The position numbers and the translations under genes were made by a program. From Nitrosomonas sp. (lineage in GTDB: Bacteria > Pseudomonadota > Gammaproteobacteria > Burkholderiales > Nitrosomonadaceae), in NCBI GenBank assembly GCA_029881855.1, contig JAOULU010000085.1, positions 1 to 7,071 of the forward strand: 7,071 nt of DNA. The letters run 5' to 3'. The notes below the pieces were generated by a model. The model was not told the DNA's origin and ran no database searches. It saw only the letters and a program-made list of their open reading frames with translations. Of this stretch, positions 1-5,546 are shown one piece after another (positions within the stretch are counted from its first letter, which is position 1; every line of letters starts with the position of its first letter).

Positions 1-9
1 TATCAATAT

Positions 10-381
10 TTAATCACGTAATTTCTGTCCTGACCAAGAACGTATCATGGCCCACACTGAAATGATGATGAATGTGGCATGTACGATAGTGAAATAGCTG
101 ATGACATAAACCCAAGTCCACACGGATTCAAACCCACCTAGAAGAATCATCAGTAGTGACACAACACCCAATGCCACCGCAGCTATTAGATTTAATTTAA
201 TGCCGAGCGAAGCATAATAATGACCGATCGTGTTTTGCTGGGTTTTATTGTGTAAAACCACCAGTCAGATAAAACCAATCACCGGTAAAAATGTTAAGTT
301 AAGTAGCGATGCCATTGTAGCCATTGAGGCTCGTTTCATGTTTGTTTCAGGTGCAACTTGGACTGCGTTCAATGTTTGCAT
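10..381 (-). pseudogene. Small three-helix membrane protein, interrupted by in-frame TGA at codon 39
   Basis: Reading from ATG at 381 gives a 123-residue protein if the TGA at 265-267 is read through. The ATG has a good ribosome binding site (GGGGTGA, four bases upstream), so this is the natural start; the GTG at 261, just after the stop, is only where the remaining open frame happens to begin. The residues on either side of the stop read ...LPVIGFI-stop-LVVLHNKTQ..., where one G-to-A change from a TGG Trp codon would explain it. Three hydrophobic segments are visible at about residues 20-44, 62-84 and 91-113, with a short charged tail (WSGQKLRD). The pattern of a small protein with a first helix, a polar HNKTQQNTIGHYYAS loop and two further helices resembles DUF4870-type membrane proteins, but this is a weak resemblance. 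It is divergent from the norC remnant. It is probably inactive; reinitiation at the GTG could still make a two-helix fragment. Confidence 0.7.
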
Positions 382-444
382 AAATCACCCCATTGGCATG
401 CTTGTATAAATAAAACTATTGTTTCTTTTAATGTTGATTGCCAC

Positions 445-470
445 ATGGTTTTCTGGCGAACAAAAACCAT
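445..470. repeat. Perfect 8-bp inverted repeat between divergent genes
   Basis: ATGGTTTT at 445-452 is matched by AAAACCAT at 463-470 across a 10-base centre. It lies in the 221-base gap between the start of the broken membrane protein gene (381, minus) and norC (603, plus). This is a natural place for an operator serving one or both divergent promoters. No match to a named regulator site was recognised, so the role is inference. Confidence 0.35.
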
Positions 471-590
471 TCAAGTAACCCCGCCTTTTCTTTATAGCAA
501 TAAAAACCTTATCCACTATTGATTTAGCTTGATTTTATTTTAATTGACAGCGTGATAATTGAATCGTGGGTAGGGTTATTTTTAGACTAA

Positions 591-602
591 AAAGGAGCGA
601 AA
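591..602 (+). promoter_or_regulatory. Ribosome binding site that fixes the norC start
   Basis: AAAGGAG at 591-597 sits five bases before the ATG at 603. It shows that translation of norC began at 603. The longer open frame that begins at the GTG at 566 is in a different frame and is fortuitous until after the frameshift. Confidence 0.75.
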
Positions 603-802
603 ATGGACGGCGCATTTTTTACCAAATCAAGAGCACGAAATATTTTTTTTGGTGGGTCAGTTTTTTCTTTTTATTACTTCTGGTATTGACATTCGATACC
701 GTACAGAAGCTACCCAAATCTGATCATCGGGAAAATATAACCCCTGAAGTTGCTAGAGGGAAGCTTGTCTGGGAGACAAATAACTGTATTGGTTGTCATT
801 CG
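603..802 (+). pseudogene. norC: Remnant of norC, nitric oxide reductase cytochrome c subunit (frameshifted and truncated)
   Basis: NorC is the membrane-anchored c-type cytochrome that passes electrons to NorB, the NO-reducing subunit. From ATG 603 the reading is MDGAFFTKSRARNIFFGGSV, which fits the cytoplasmic start of NorC. It then runs into a stop at 687-689 unless the frame moves by one base within the T tract at 661-666. After that shift the frame continues as FFFLLLLVLTFDT (membrane anchor), a periplasmic part (LPKSDHRENITPEVARGK) and the haem site NNCIGCHS. The spacing to the end of the helix fits the family if one T was lost. The family normally continues after CIGCH for some 80 residues, including a GEGAYFAPELG-like stretch and an axial Met; here the match stops at about base 802 and norD-like sequence follows. 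Both lesions make it non-functional. Confidence 0.85.
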
Positions 803-882
803 CAGGTGGTTTTGTAGTGATTCATGAACCTTCACAATCACCACAGCAGTTATTGTCCCTCTATACACAATTGACGTATTAG
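799..882 (+). pseudogene. norD: 3' end remnant of norD, accessory gene of nitric oxide reductase
   Basis: In a frame different from norC, bases 799-879 encode FAGGFVVIHEPSQSPQQLLS followed by LYTQLTY and a TAG at 880-882. This resembles the C-terminal end of NorD, a von Willebrand factor A-type protein needed to activate NorCB, whose last residues typically form a GG(Y/F)-hydrophobic strand, a LP-type turn and an LYxxLT helix. In norCBQD operons norD is the last gene, so finding its tail fused to the head of norC fits one internal deletion. Only about 27 codons remain, so the identification rests on a short match plus context. It is convergent with the methyltransferase gene, whose stop lies 42 bases beyond. 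Confidence 0.6.
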
Positions 883-924
883 GTCTATATTCGTTGCGAT
901 GGTTTAGGGTCAATTCACACCAAC

Positions 925-1644
925 TTATTTTACAGCGTAAATTTTATATGCCGTAACACGATAAAACCCATTAAAAATATCAGTATTCGATATGACTTCC
1001 ACTTTTTTGCCAAAGCATTTGCCACGTTCATTTAACAGTTTGGTTAAATCATCGTGCCAGAAACTATCTAGAAAAGGTTCATAGTAGGTAATGAGCCAAC
1101 GTGTCAGTTTGTTGCGATAAAGCCAGTGTTGTTTTGGTAGTACACCGTATTCTGTCAATAAAAGGCTGCCGCCGACTGTGAGTGTGCGCATGCATTCGCT
1201 TAATGTGTTTTGTCGTGCTTCGGTGGGTAGTTCATGCAACAAGAAAAACAAAACGATGGTGGTAAAACTATCATTTTTGTAGCCGAGTGTTTCGGCGTTC
1301 ATGCGGGTGGGTAGTACTGGGCTAATGGCTTGTGTTTTACGTTGTACAACATGTAGTTGATGAATGCAAACATCCATAATATGTAACTGTGTGGGTGCAA
1401 TGAGTTTAGCTAATTTTTGGGTGAATTGGCCATATACGCAAGTGAGTTGTAATGTACGCTGGTGGTTGGTGTGGGCGAGTTTATCCAGGGTGGTGTTCAT
1501 TAGCCGTTTGTATTGACCAAAAAGGATGGCGTTGATAATGATCTGGTGGTCAAAAAACCAGATGGCTGGCTTCCAAAGATAAGCCCACCAGTAATGACGT
1601 GCCAGATAAAACGGTACGCCACGTAAAAAGAAACGATAGAGCAT
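925..1644 (-). CDS. RquA-like class I SAM-dependent methyltransferase family protein
   Basis: This 239-residue protein matches the layout of RquA, the enzyme that converts ubiquinone to rhodoquinone using S-adenosylmethionine as the amino donor. Visible marks are an N-terminal VPFYLARHYWWAYLW segment (residues 10-24), the unusual motif I CVYGQFT (69-75) in place of the glycine-rich GxGxG of ordinary methyltransferases, an acidic residue D91 after strand 2, FFLLHE (133-138), GGSLLLTEYG (158-167) and an EPFLDSFW segment (189-196). The length fits the family. No signal peptide is present; the hydrophobic, aromatic N-terminus suggests membrane association, as expected for a quinone-modifying enzyme. 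The start ATG is preceded by GGTGGG. It lies 157 bases downstream of the 211-residue orphan on the same strand and may have its own promoter. Family membership is fairly sure; whether it is a true RquA or a related paralogue with another substrate is open, so no gene symbol is given. Confidence 0.75.
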   Translation of the reverse strand: MLYRFFLRGVPFYLARHYWWAYLWKPAIWFFDHQIIINAILFGQYKRLMNTTLDKLAHTNHQRTLQLTCVYGQFTQKLAKLIAPTQLHIMDVCIHQLHVVQRKTQAISPVLPTRMNAETLGYKNDSFTTIVLFFLLHELPTEARQNTLSECMRTLTVGGSLLLTEYGVLPKQHWLYRNKLTRWLITYYEPFLDSFWHDDLTKLLNERGKCFGKKVEVISNTDIFNGFYRVTAYKIYAVK

Positions 1645-1792
1645 AACCCACCATCCTTTATGAATATGATGGATTAATTAAGCTGAGCTAAAACGACAGC
1701 CAGATTGTTACCATATCCAATTTTGCTTGTAGTGAATTTACATGTCGACGCAAATTCAGACTGTTCAGGTAATATGATTAATTATATCAAAA

Positions 1793-1858
1793 GTACATGA
1801 TTTAGATAATGAGTTGGTCGCCAGAGTCACCTAAACATGGATTATCTAATCCATGTAC
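1793..1858 (-). terminator. Inverted repeat over the stop codon of the orphan gene, probable terminator
   Basis: GTACATGATTTAGATAAT at 1793-1810 and ATTATCTAATCCATGTAC at 1841-1858 are inverted copies matching at 16 of 18 positions. On the minus-strand transcript the second arm ends in GTAC followed at once by TTTT (1789-1792). The structure starts within the last codons of the 1802-2437 gene, whose stop is at 1802-1804. A shorter perfect hairpin (1835-1843 with 1848-1856, 9 bp, four-base loop) uses part of the same sequence and would compete with it. The T run is short, so termination may be partial. Confidence 0.5.
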
Positions 1859-2437
1859 ATCACTCTTATTACAACAGCTCTTGACTGCTGTCCGTATTGT
1901 AAAGACATCTCCTACAATTGCGTTAGTAGGTAGCGTTGCTACATATACTCTTGTTTTAATATTACTCGGACAGCTGTAACGTTTGAAATCACCTAAGATT
2001 TGACCATTGATACTTACAGGAGTTAGCTTACGCAAAATAACCTGAGGACCTCCTGGCTGTTGTTGTAGCGGCTCATATTTTACTTTAGCAATAAATGCTG
2101 CAATGGATTGGATGCCACATACGTGCTTACCCCAGATTCTTACTTTTAGATTAGAGAAATCTTTAGTCAGCGATATACTTACAATTCGGCACCGTGGCTT
2201 AATAGGCTGGCCTTCACAACAAGCATTAGCCTTTTGATATTTTATGTCCTCATCTAAAAATATTGGATACTCACCTTCTAAGAAGGTAACCATATTTGTC
2301 ATAAATGGTTTGATCGAAAGAACTTTCCCTCCTATTTTTCCAGGATCTAAGAAAGCATAATCTAATCCTGTCGTCGGGGCTATAGAAACGAGTTCGTGAG
2401 GAGTATTTTTTGTCGTTAATTTTCTTGTTTTGTCCAT
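1802..2437 (-). CDS. Cysteine-rich orphan protein, 211 residues, function unknown
   Basis: I do not recognise this protein. The start ATG at 2437 is supported by AAAGGA seven bases upstream. It has no signal peptide and no membrane segment. Eight cysteines occur at residues 73, 74, 83, 107, 156, 188, 189 and 201, including two CC pairs (ACCEG and SCCNK), which suggests either metal binding or disulfides if it is exported by a route not visible here. The sequence alternates short hydrophobic stretches and turns (for example RIVSISL, LKVRIWG, TRVYVATLP, DVFTIRTAV), suggesting a mostly beta fold. A PLQQQPGGPQ stretch near 124-132 may be a linker between two halves. It follows a broken orphan gene on the same strand by 204 bases, so the two may have been one transcription unit. 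The coding frame is intact and looks maintained. Confidence 0.75.
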   Translation of the reverse strand: MDKTRKLTTKNTPHELVSIAPTTGLDYAFLDPGKIGGKVLSIKPFMTNMVTFLEGEYPIFLDEDIKYQKANACCEGQPIKPRCRIVSISLTKDFSNLKVRIWGKHVCGIQSIAAFIAKVKYEPLQQQPGGPQVILRKLTPVSINGQILGDFKRYSCPSNIKTRVYVATLPTNAIVGDVFTIRTAVKSCCNKSDVHGLDNPCLGDSGDQLII

Positions 2438-2641
2438 TTGTCAATCCTTTAATTTTGTTGTTTGGTTAACTTCATGATAAAAGCCAGCAGCTTTGCCAGA
2501 TGCCTTCTAATTAAATGATTTATAACAATAAACACTGGCCATTTAAATAGAAAAATGTGCCACAATATTTTATGATATTCAATCGAAAAATCGTAATATT
2601 CTTACGTTCACTAGTCAATATCCAGCAGAACCCTGACCCAT

Positions 2642-3142
2642 TTAGGTAAAAGCTCCAATTTCTTTGAGTTGTTTTTTGATTTCGCCTGGATCTGGCCAAT
2701 CAGCACCAAGCCATTTAAAGAACCTGACCAGGATAAGAAATAATAAACAGAGAAGCCGCAACGGTAAAGTTAATGGGAGGCCTGGATTCTTTAGAAACTC
2801 TTCGACTATGTTGATAGATGTTCTGGTATCAGGACCAACTGTATAAGTTGCTGATTTTGTAGTTGGGCCACAAGGCACGTAGTTTAGATTATCAGCGACT
2901 TCTATTAATGGGCATTCAATTGTTGCTTCCACTACGATTCTTGTGTCGTTAGGAGCCGACAACGTAACACGGTCGGCAGATACTTGAACAACATTAACAT
3001 TCCCCACAGGGTTTCCCGAACTAGCTTAACTACCCTTAACCCTAAAGCGGACTGCACACGGATGAGTTACATTGGGTACGTTGAACTGGATTTGCCCTGT
3101 AGCGCTTATGCTTGTATTAATATCAAAATTACAATCTGGCAT
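2642..3142 (-). pseudogene. Orphan gene of 166 codons broken by in-frame TAA at codon 39
   Basis: The natural start is ATG at 3142, with GGAGG seven bases upstream. The frame runs 38 codons (MPDCNFDINTSISATGQ..., ending RFRVKGS), meets TAA at 3026-3028, then continues open in the same frame to the stop at 2642. The GTG at 3007 that opens the longer part has no clear ribosome binding site, and the sequence on both sides of the TAA reads as one domain. The unbroken protein would have five cysteines (codons 4, 29, 77, 91, 132), beta-like strands (QIQFNVPNV, DRVTLSAP, TRIVVEATIEC) and a strongly hydrophobic segment at about codons 122-144 (LPLTLPLRLLCLLFLILVRF), followed by a polar tail (DWPDPGEIKKQLKEIGAF). 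That would make a small domain held to the membrane near its C-terminus. I do not recognise the family. Stop readthrough or two separate peptides are less likely alternatives. Confidence 0.6.
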
Positions 3143-3154
3143 TTTTATACCTCC
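3143..3154 (-). promoter_or_regulatory. Ribosome binding site deciding the start of the broken orphan gene
   Basis: On the minus strand GGAGG (3150-3154) precedes the ATG at 3142 by seven bases, an optimal arrangement. It argues that the gene begins here and not at the GTG at 3007. Confidence 0.65.
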
Positions 3155-3316
3155 ACATTACTTTATGGTCTAGATTAAATGGGCTAACAGCATGTTTATG
3201 AAGAATGAATCTCTTTATAAGAACTCCTTAGTTTCTAGTCTTTATCTCGTTCTAAACAAATAGAAATAGGTTAATTCTTTTTGCTAATGCTTCAGCCTGT
3301 AATCAATAATCTTAAT

Positions 3317-3358
3317 TCAATGCTATATCAATGCTATGTCAATGCTATGTCAATGCAT
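3317..3358. repeat. 11-bp tandem repeat, about 3.7 copies
   Basis: The unit TCAATGCTATG occurs at 3317-3327 (ending ATA), 3328-3338 and 3339-3349, with a partial copy at 3350-3358. The period of 11 bases is close to one helical turn, so each copy shows the same face of the DNA; this would suit repeated protein binding, but replication slippage in a non-coding region explains it equally well. Confidence 0.85.
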
Positions 3359-3672
3359 AGGTAATGTCTGTGGATTTTGTAACAAAAACTTTGTGGAATA
3401 GGATCAAAGAAAGGGTTAAATGAACAAGATGTGGCGAATGTACGCAAAGTTCTATTCACACAACAGCTTGATAAATTTTTTATCGAAGTTGCAGCTATTT
3501 TGACTCATGTGCGTTACATTAAATCCGTTCAATTGGTTGTTGGTCAATTATGTGTGAGTTTCGGTGCCACGTAATTTTTCCAAAAAATTGTGGTATTTTC
3601 CATTAGACTCAGAATTAATTGACATTTTCTTAATGTTATTTCGTGCATGTGTGTCGTTTTTCATTGAATTAG

Positions 3673-3681
3673 TGGTATTAT
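3673..3681 (+). promoter_or_regulatory. Extended -10 promoter candidate for the acidic protein gene
   Basis: TGGTATTAT at 3673-3681 fits an extended -10 element (TGN followed by TATTAT, one mismatch to TATAAT). No convincing -35 box is seen at the usual distance. A transcript starting near 3688 would carry a leader of about 110 bases before the ATG at 3799. Confidence 0.35.
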
Positions 3682-3727
3682 CCTCAGAAGCAATGAATTA
3701 TTCCGTAGTTAATAAAGTTTCTGAGGG
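3681..3727 (+). repeat. 11-bp hairpin in the leader of the acidic protein gene
   Basis: TCCTCAGAAGC at 3681-3691 can pair with GTTTCTGAGGG at 3717-3727, giving nine Watson-Crick and two G-U pairs across a 25-base loop; the core CCTCAGAA/TTCTGAGG is perfect. It lies 71 bases before the start codon. There is no T run after it, so it is more likely an RNA leader structure or a protein binding site than a terminator. Confidence 0.5.
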
Positions 3728-3798
3728 GTAATTCTAGCTTTAGGTTCGGTTTTGCGTTATTCGGCAGTCTTACTAGTTACTAGTTAAAAGGAGGGTGT

Positions 3799-4110
3799 AT
3801 GGGATTCTTCGATAAAATTAAAGACTTACTGATTGGAACGACAAGTACCGCTAATACTGCGGTTGATTCAACTCAAGATGCAGCATTAGGTAGTGAAGAG
3901 AGCATTATCCAGGATGTTGCAAGTGCACCTGATAATGCGATAGATGCTACCAGTTCAGAGCAAAGTATAGAAATTAGTGCAAGTGCAGCAGCAGATACTA
4001 CTGTGCAGGACTTGGCTAGCACTGTAGCAACGAGTATTTCTGGAAATGCTGCAGACTCAATTGACACCGCTAGTGAAATGAAAAGCGTTGTCAATAGCGA
4101 CGGCGCTTAA
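3799..4110 (+). CDS. Small very acidic Ala/Ser/Thr/Asp-rich protein, function unknown
   Basis: The 103-residue frame starts at an ATG preceded by AAGGAGG with four bases of spacing, one of the strongest ribosome binding sites in the window. The first 13 residues (MGFFDKIKDLLIG) can form an amphipathic helix with a hydrophobic face; the rest is low in complexity and dominated by Ala, Ser, Thr, Asp and Ile/Val. I count 17 acidic residues against three lysines and no arginine, and no Cys, His, Trp or Tyr; the only Phe residues are at 3 and 4. No export signal is visible. The composition suggests a disordered or loosely helical protein, perhaps membrane- or granule-associated through its N-terminus. 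It stands alone, with about 650 empty bases before it and 380 after. I do not recognise the family; the strong ribosome binding site suggests high expression. Confidence 0.7.
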   Translation: MGFFDKIKDLLIGTTSTANTAVDSTQDAALGSEESIIQDVASAPDNAIDATSSEQSIEISASAAADTTVQDLASTVATSISGNAADSIDTASEMKSVVNSDGA

Positions 4111-4490
4111 CTGCTATTTTGCTGCAGAGCCCACAACTTAAGCAGCGTTTAGTTCTTAGCTTAGGTCTGTGTGAATGTGACTGGCATTAGTTAAGACGCA
4201 TTCACTGCTTGAGTTGTTGGTGATAATATTTAGCTTGCTAATGGTTGAAATATTACCTTAGTTAGAGTTTTAATATTCCCTCGAAGTATTTATCTTTACT
4301 TCATCACTTCATTTCATTTAAGAACTTCTATTTTTTCGCTACATACCACAAACCTTTCTCTTGTCAAGATTATTAACCTTTTATTAGGTGATGCTGAGTT
4401 AAGAATATTCAGTAGGTCTCAAAGAATTCTTTTGCAATCTTTTGTTGCAGAGGATATAAATACAATCTATTAAATTCAGCTTAAGGTAGT
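4111..4490. other. Intergenic spacer, mostly featureless
   Basis: No gene is seen in these 380 bases. There are weak inverted repeats: GCTTAA at 4105-4110 with TTAAGC at 4138-4143, GTGAATG at 4171-4177 with CATTCAC at 4199-4205, and an A/T-only TAATATTT at 4224-4231 with AAATATTA at 4248-4255. None is followed by a clear T run, so no terminator for the acidic gene is called. The right end carries the promoter candidate of the alcohol dehydrogenase gene. Confidence 0.5.
4432..4460 (+). promoter_or_regulatory. Sigma-70-type promoter candidate for the alcohol dehydrogenase gene
   Basis: TTGCAA (4432-4437) and TATAAA (4455-4460) are separated by 17 bases, each with modest mismatches to TTGACA and TATAAT. 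Transcription would start near 4467, leaving a leader of about 27 bases. A short AAGGT (4483-4487) lies six bases before the ATG at 4494. Confidence 0.5.
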
Positions 4491-4493
4491 GTG

Positions 4494-5495
4494 ATGATAA
4501 AAGCGTATGCGGCGCTCAAGCCAGGCGACCAACTTCAACCTTTTGAATACAGTCCGGGGCCTTTGGGGGCTGAGGATGTAGAGATAGCGGTTGAGTATTG
4601 TGGAATTTGTCATAGTGACCTGAGTATGTTGAATAATGAATGGGGGATTACCCAATATCCATTTGTGCCAGGTCATGAGATTGTTGGTACGATTGTAGAC
4701 AGAGGTGAGTCTGCGCACGTATTTAAGTTAGGTCAGCGTGTTGGCCTGGGTTGGCATTCAGGTTATTGTATGAATTGCATGCCTTGTTTGTCTGGTGATC
4801 ATAATCTTTGTGCGCAAGCAGTACCAACGATTGTAGGGCGGCATGGTGGTTTCGCAGATAAGGTACGTGCTAATGCAGCCAGTGTTATTGCGTTACCGGA
4901 ATATATAGATGGGCAAAGTGCCGGGCCGCTCTTTTGTGGCGGCATCACAGTGTTTAATCCGCTATTGCAATTTAATATTAAACCAACTGCAAAGGTTGCT
5001 GTAATTGGCATTGGTGGCTTGGGGCATATCGCATTGCAATTTTTGAATGCTTGGGGTTGTCATGTAACCGCTTTTACTTCCAGTGAAGCCAAACGAAAGG
5101 AAGCGTTGGAATTAGGCGCACATGCCACATTGAATTCTCAGCAATCTGTTGAACTTGCGTCTGCGGCGGGGCAATTTGATCTGATTCTATCGACGGTTAA
5201 TGTGAAGCTTGATTGGAATGCTTATATTGCGACTTTGCGTCCTAAAGGCCGATTACATTTTGTGGGGGCAACATTGGAACCTTTGGATATTGGGGTTTTT
5301 CCATTGATTCTGAGTCAATGCTCAGTTTCTGGGTCACCAGTGGGTAGCCCATCTAGTATTAGGACAATGTTAGATTTTGTAGCGCAACATGATATTAAAC
5401 CGGTTATTGAAATGTATCGTTTTGATCAAGTAAATGAAGCGTTAGCCCGCCTAGAAAGTGGTGATGCGCACTATCGGATTGTTTTGAGTCATTAA
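4494..5495 (+). CDS. Zinc-dependent NAD(P)-dependent alcohol dehydrogenase (medium-chain, YahK/cinnamyl alcohol type)
   Basis: This 333-residue cytosolic enzyme interconverts alcohols and aldehydes with NAD(P)H. The catalytic domain shows GICHSD with zinc ligand Cys39, GHE (His61, Glu62) and Cys148 in LFCGGIT. The structural zinc site is the four-cysteine cluster [17 protein letters not shown] (Cys92, 95, 98, 106). The Rossmann motif GIGGLGH lies at 172-178, and the TSSEAKR stretch after the second strand, with Ser where NAD enzymes have Asp, suggests a preference for NADP(H). Length and order are normal for the family, and all key residues are present. A GTG at 4491 is in frame, but ATG 4494 fits the AAGGT site better and matches the family start (MIKAYAA). 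The gene stands alone and is convergent with dnaB. The natural substrate cannot be told; family members usually reduce a broad range of aldehydes. Confidence 0.93.
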   Translation: MIKAYAALKPGDQLQPFEYSPGPLGAEDVEIAVEYCGICHSDLSMLNNEWGITQYPFVPGHEIVGTIVDRGESAHVFKLGQRVGLGWHSGYCMNCMPCLSGDHNLCAQAVPTIVGRHGGFADKVRANAASVIALPEYIDGQSAGPLFCGGITVFNPLLQFNIKPTAKVAVIGIGGLGHIALQFLNAWGCHVTAFTSSEAKRKEALELGAHATLNSQQSVELASAAGQFDLILSTVNVKLDWNAYIATLRPKGRLHFVGATLEPLDIGVFPLILSQCSVSGSPVGSPSSIRTMLDFVAQHDIKPVIEMYRFDQVNEALARLESGDAHYRIVLSH

Positions 5496-5521
5496 CACAA
5501 ATATTTTTGTGAAACTCAAAA
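5482..5521. terminator. Bidirectional hairpin terminator between the alcohol dehydrogenase gene and dnaB
   Basis: TTTTGAGT (5482-5489) pairs with ACTCAAAA (5514-5521), and inside it CACAAA (5496-5501) pairs with TTTGTG (5506-5511) around a TATT loop. The small bulge between the stems holds the alcohol dehydrogenase stop codon (5493-5495). Read from the minus strand, the closing arm ends in a T run, which suits dnaB; read from the plus strand the run after the stem is short (AATTGATCT), so it may work mainly by symmetry or for dnaB. Confidence 0.65.
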
Positions 5522-5546
5522 ATTGATCTAATAATCAGGTTGTCTG

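Larger units (their letters stand above)
3143..3798. other. Long A+T-rich intergenic stretch with repeat, hairpin and promoter candidate
   Basis: This stretch of 656 bases separates the minus-strand orphan genes from the plus-strand acidic protein gene. It holds the minus-strand ribosome binding site at its left edge, an 11-bp tandem repeat (3317-3358), and an extended -10 candidate and strong hairpin at 3673-3727. It also contains TACTAGT twice in tandem (3771-3784) just before the ribosome binding site of the acidic gene. One 47-codon open frame from GTG 3431 to TAA 3572-3574 has protein-like composition but no ribosome binding site. No tRNA or transposase remnant was recognised. Confidence 0.6.

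Noticed and set aside
265..267. TGA read as tryptophan by an altered genetic code
   Set aside because: Intact genes here (dnaB, alcohol dehydrogenase, methyltransferase) encode Trp with TGG, and this is the only gene where TGA seems to stand for Trp; simple mutation explains it.
566..817. An 83-codon plus-strand open frame starting at GTG 566
   Set aside because: Its first third is out of frame with the ribosome-binding-site-supported norC start at 603; only the part after about 662 is real norC sequence. It is listed as a frameshifted pseudogene instead.
2984..3178. Plus-strand open frame of 64 codons
   Set aside because: It lies opposite the 5' part of the broken orphan gene, has no ribosome binding site, and its translation looks unlike a protein family.
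3317..3358. CRISPR array
   Set aside because: The units are 11 bases and directly abutting, with no spacers, and there is no cas gene in the window.
3873..4094. Minus-strand open frame opposite the acidic protein gene
   Set aside because: It is a shadow of the Ala/Ser-rich plus-strand gene, without a ribosome binding site or recognisable domain.
4476..5011. Minus-strand open frames opposite the alcohol dehydrogenase gene
   Set aside because: The plus-strand frame is a complete, motif-rich enzyme; the antisense frames have no such support.
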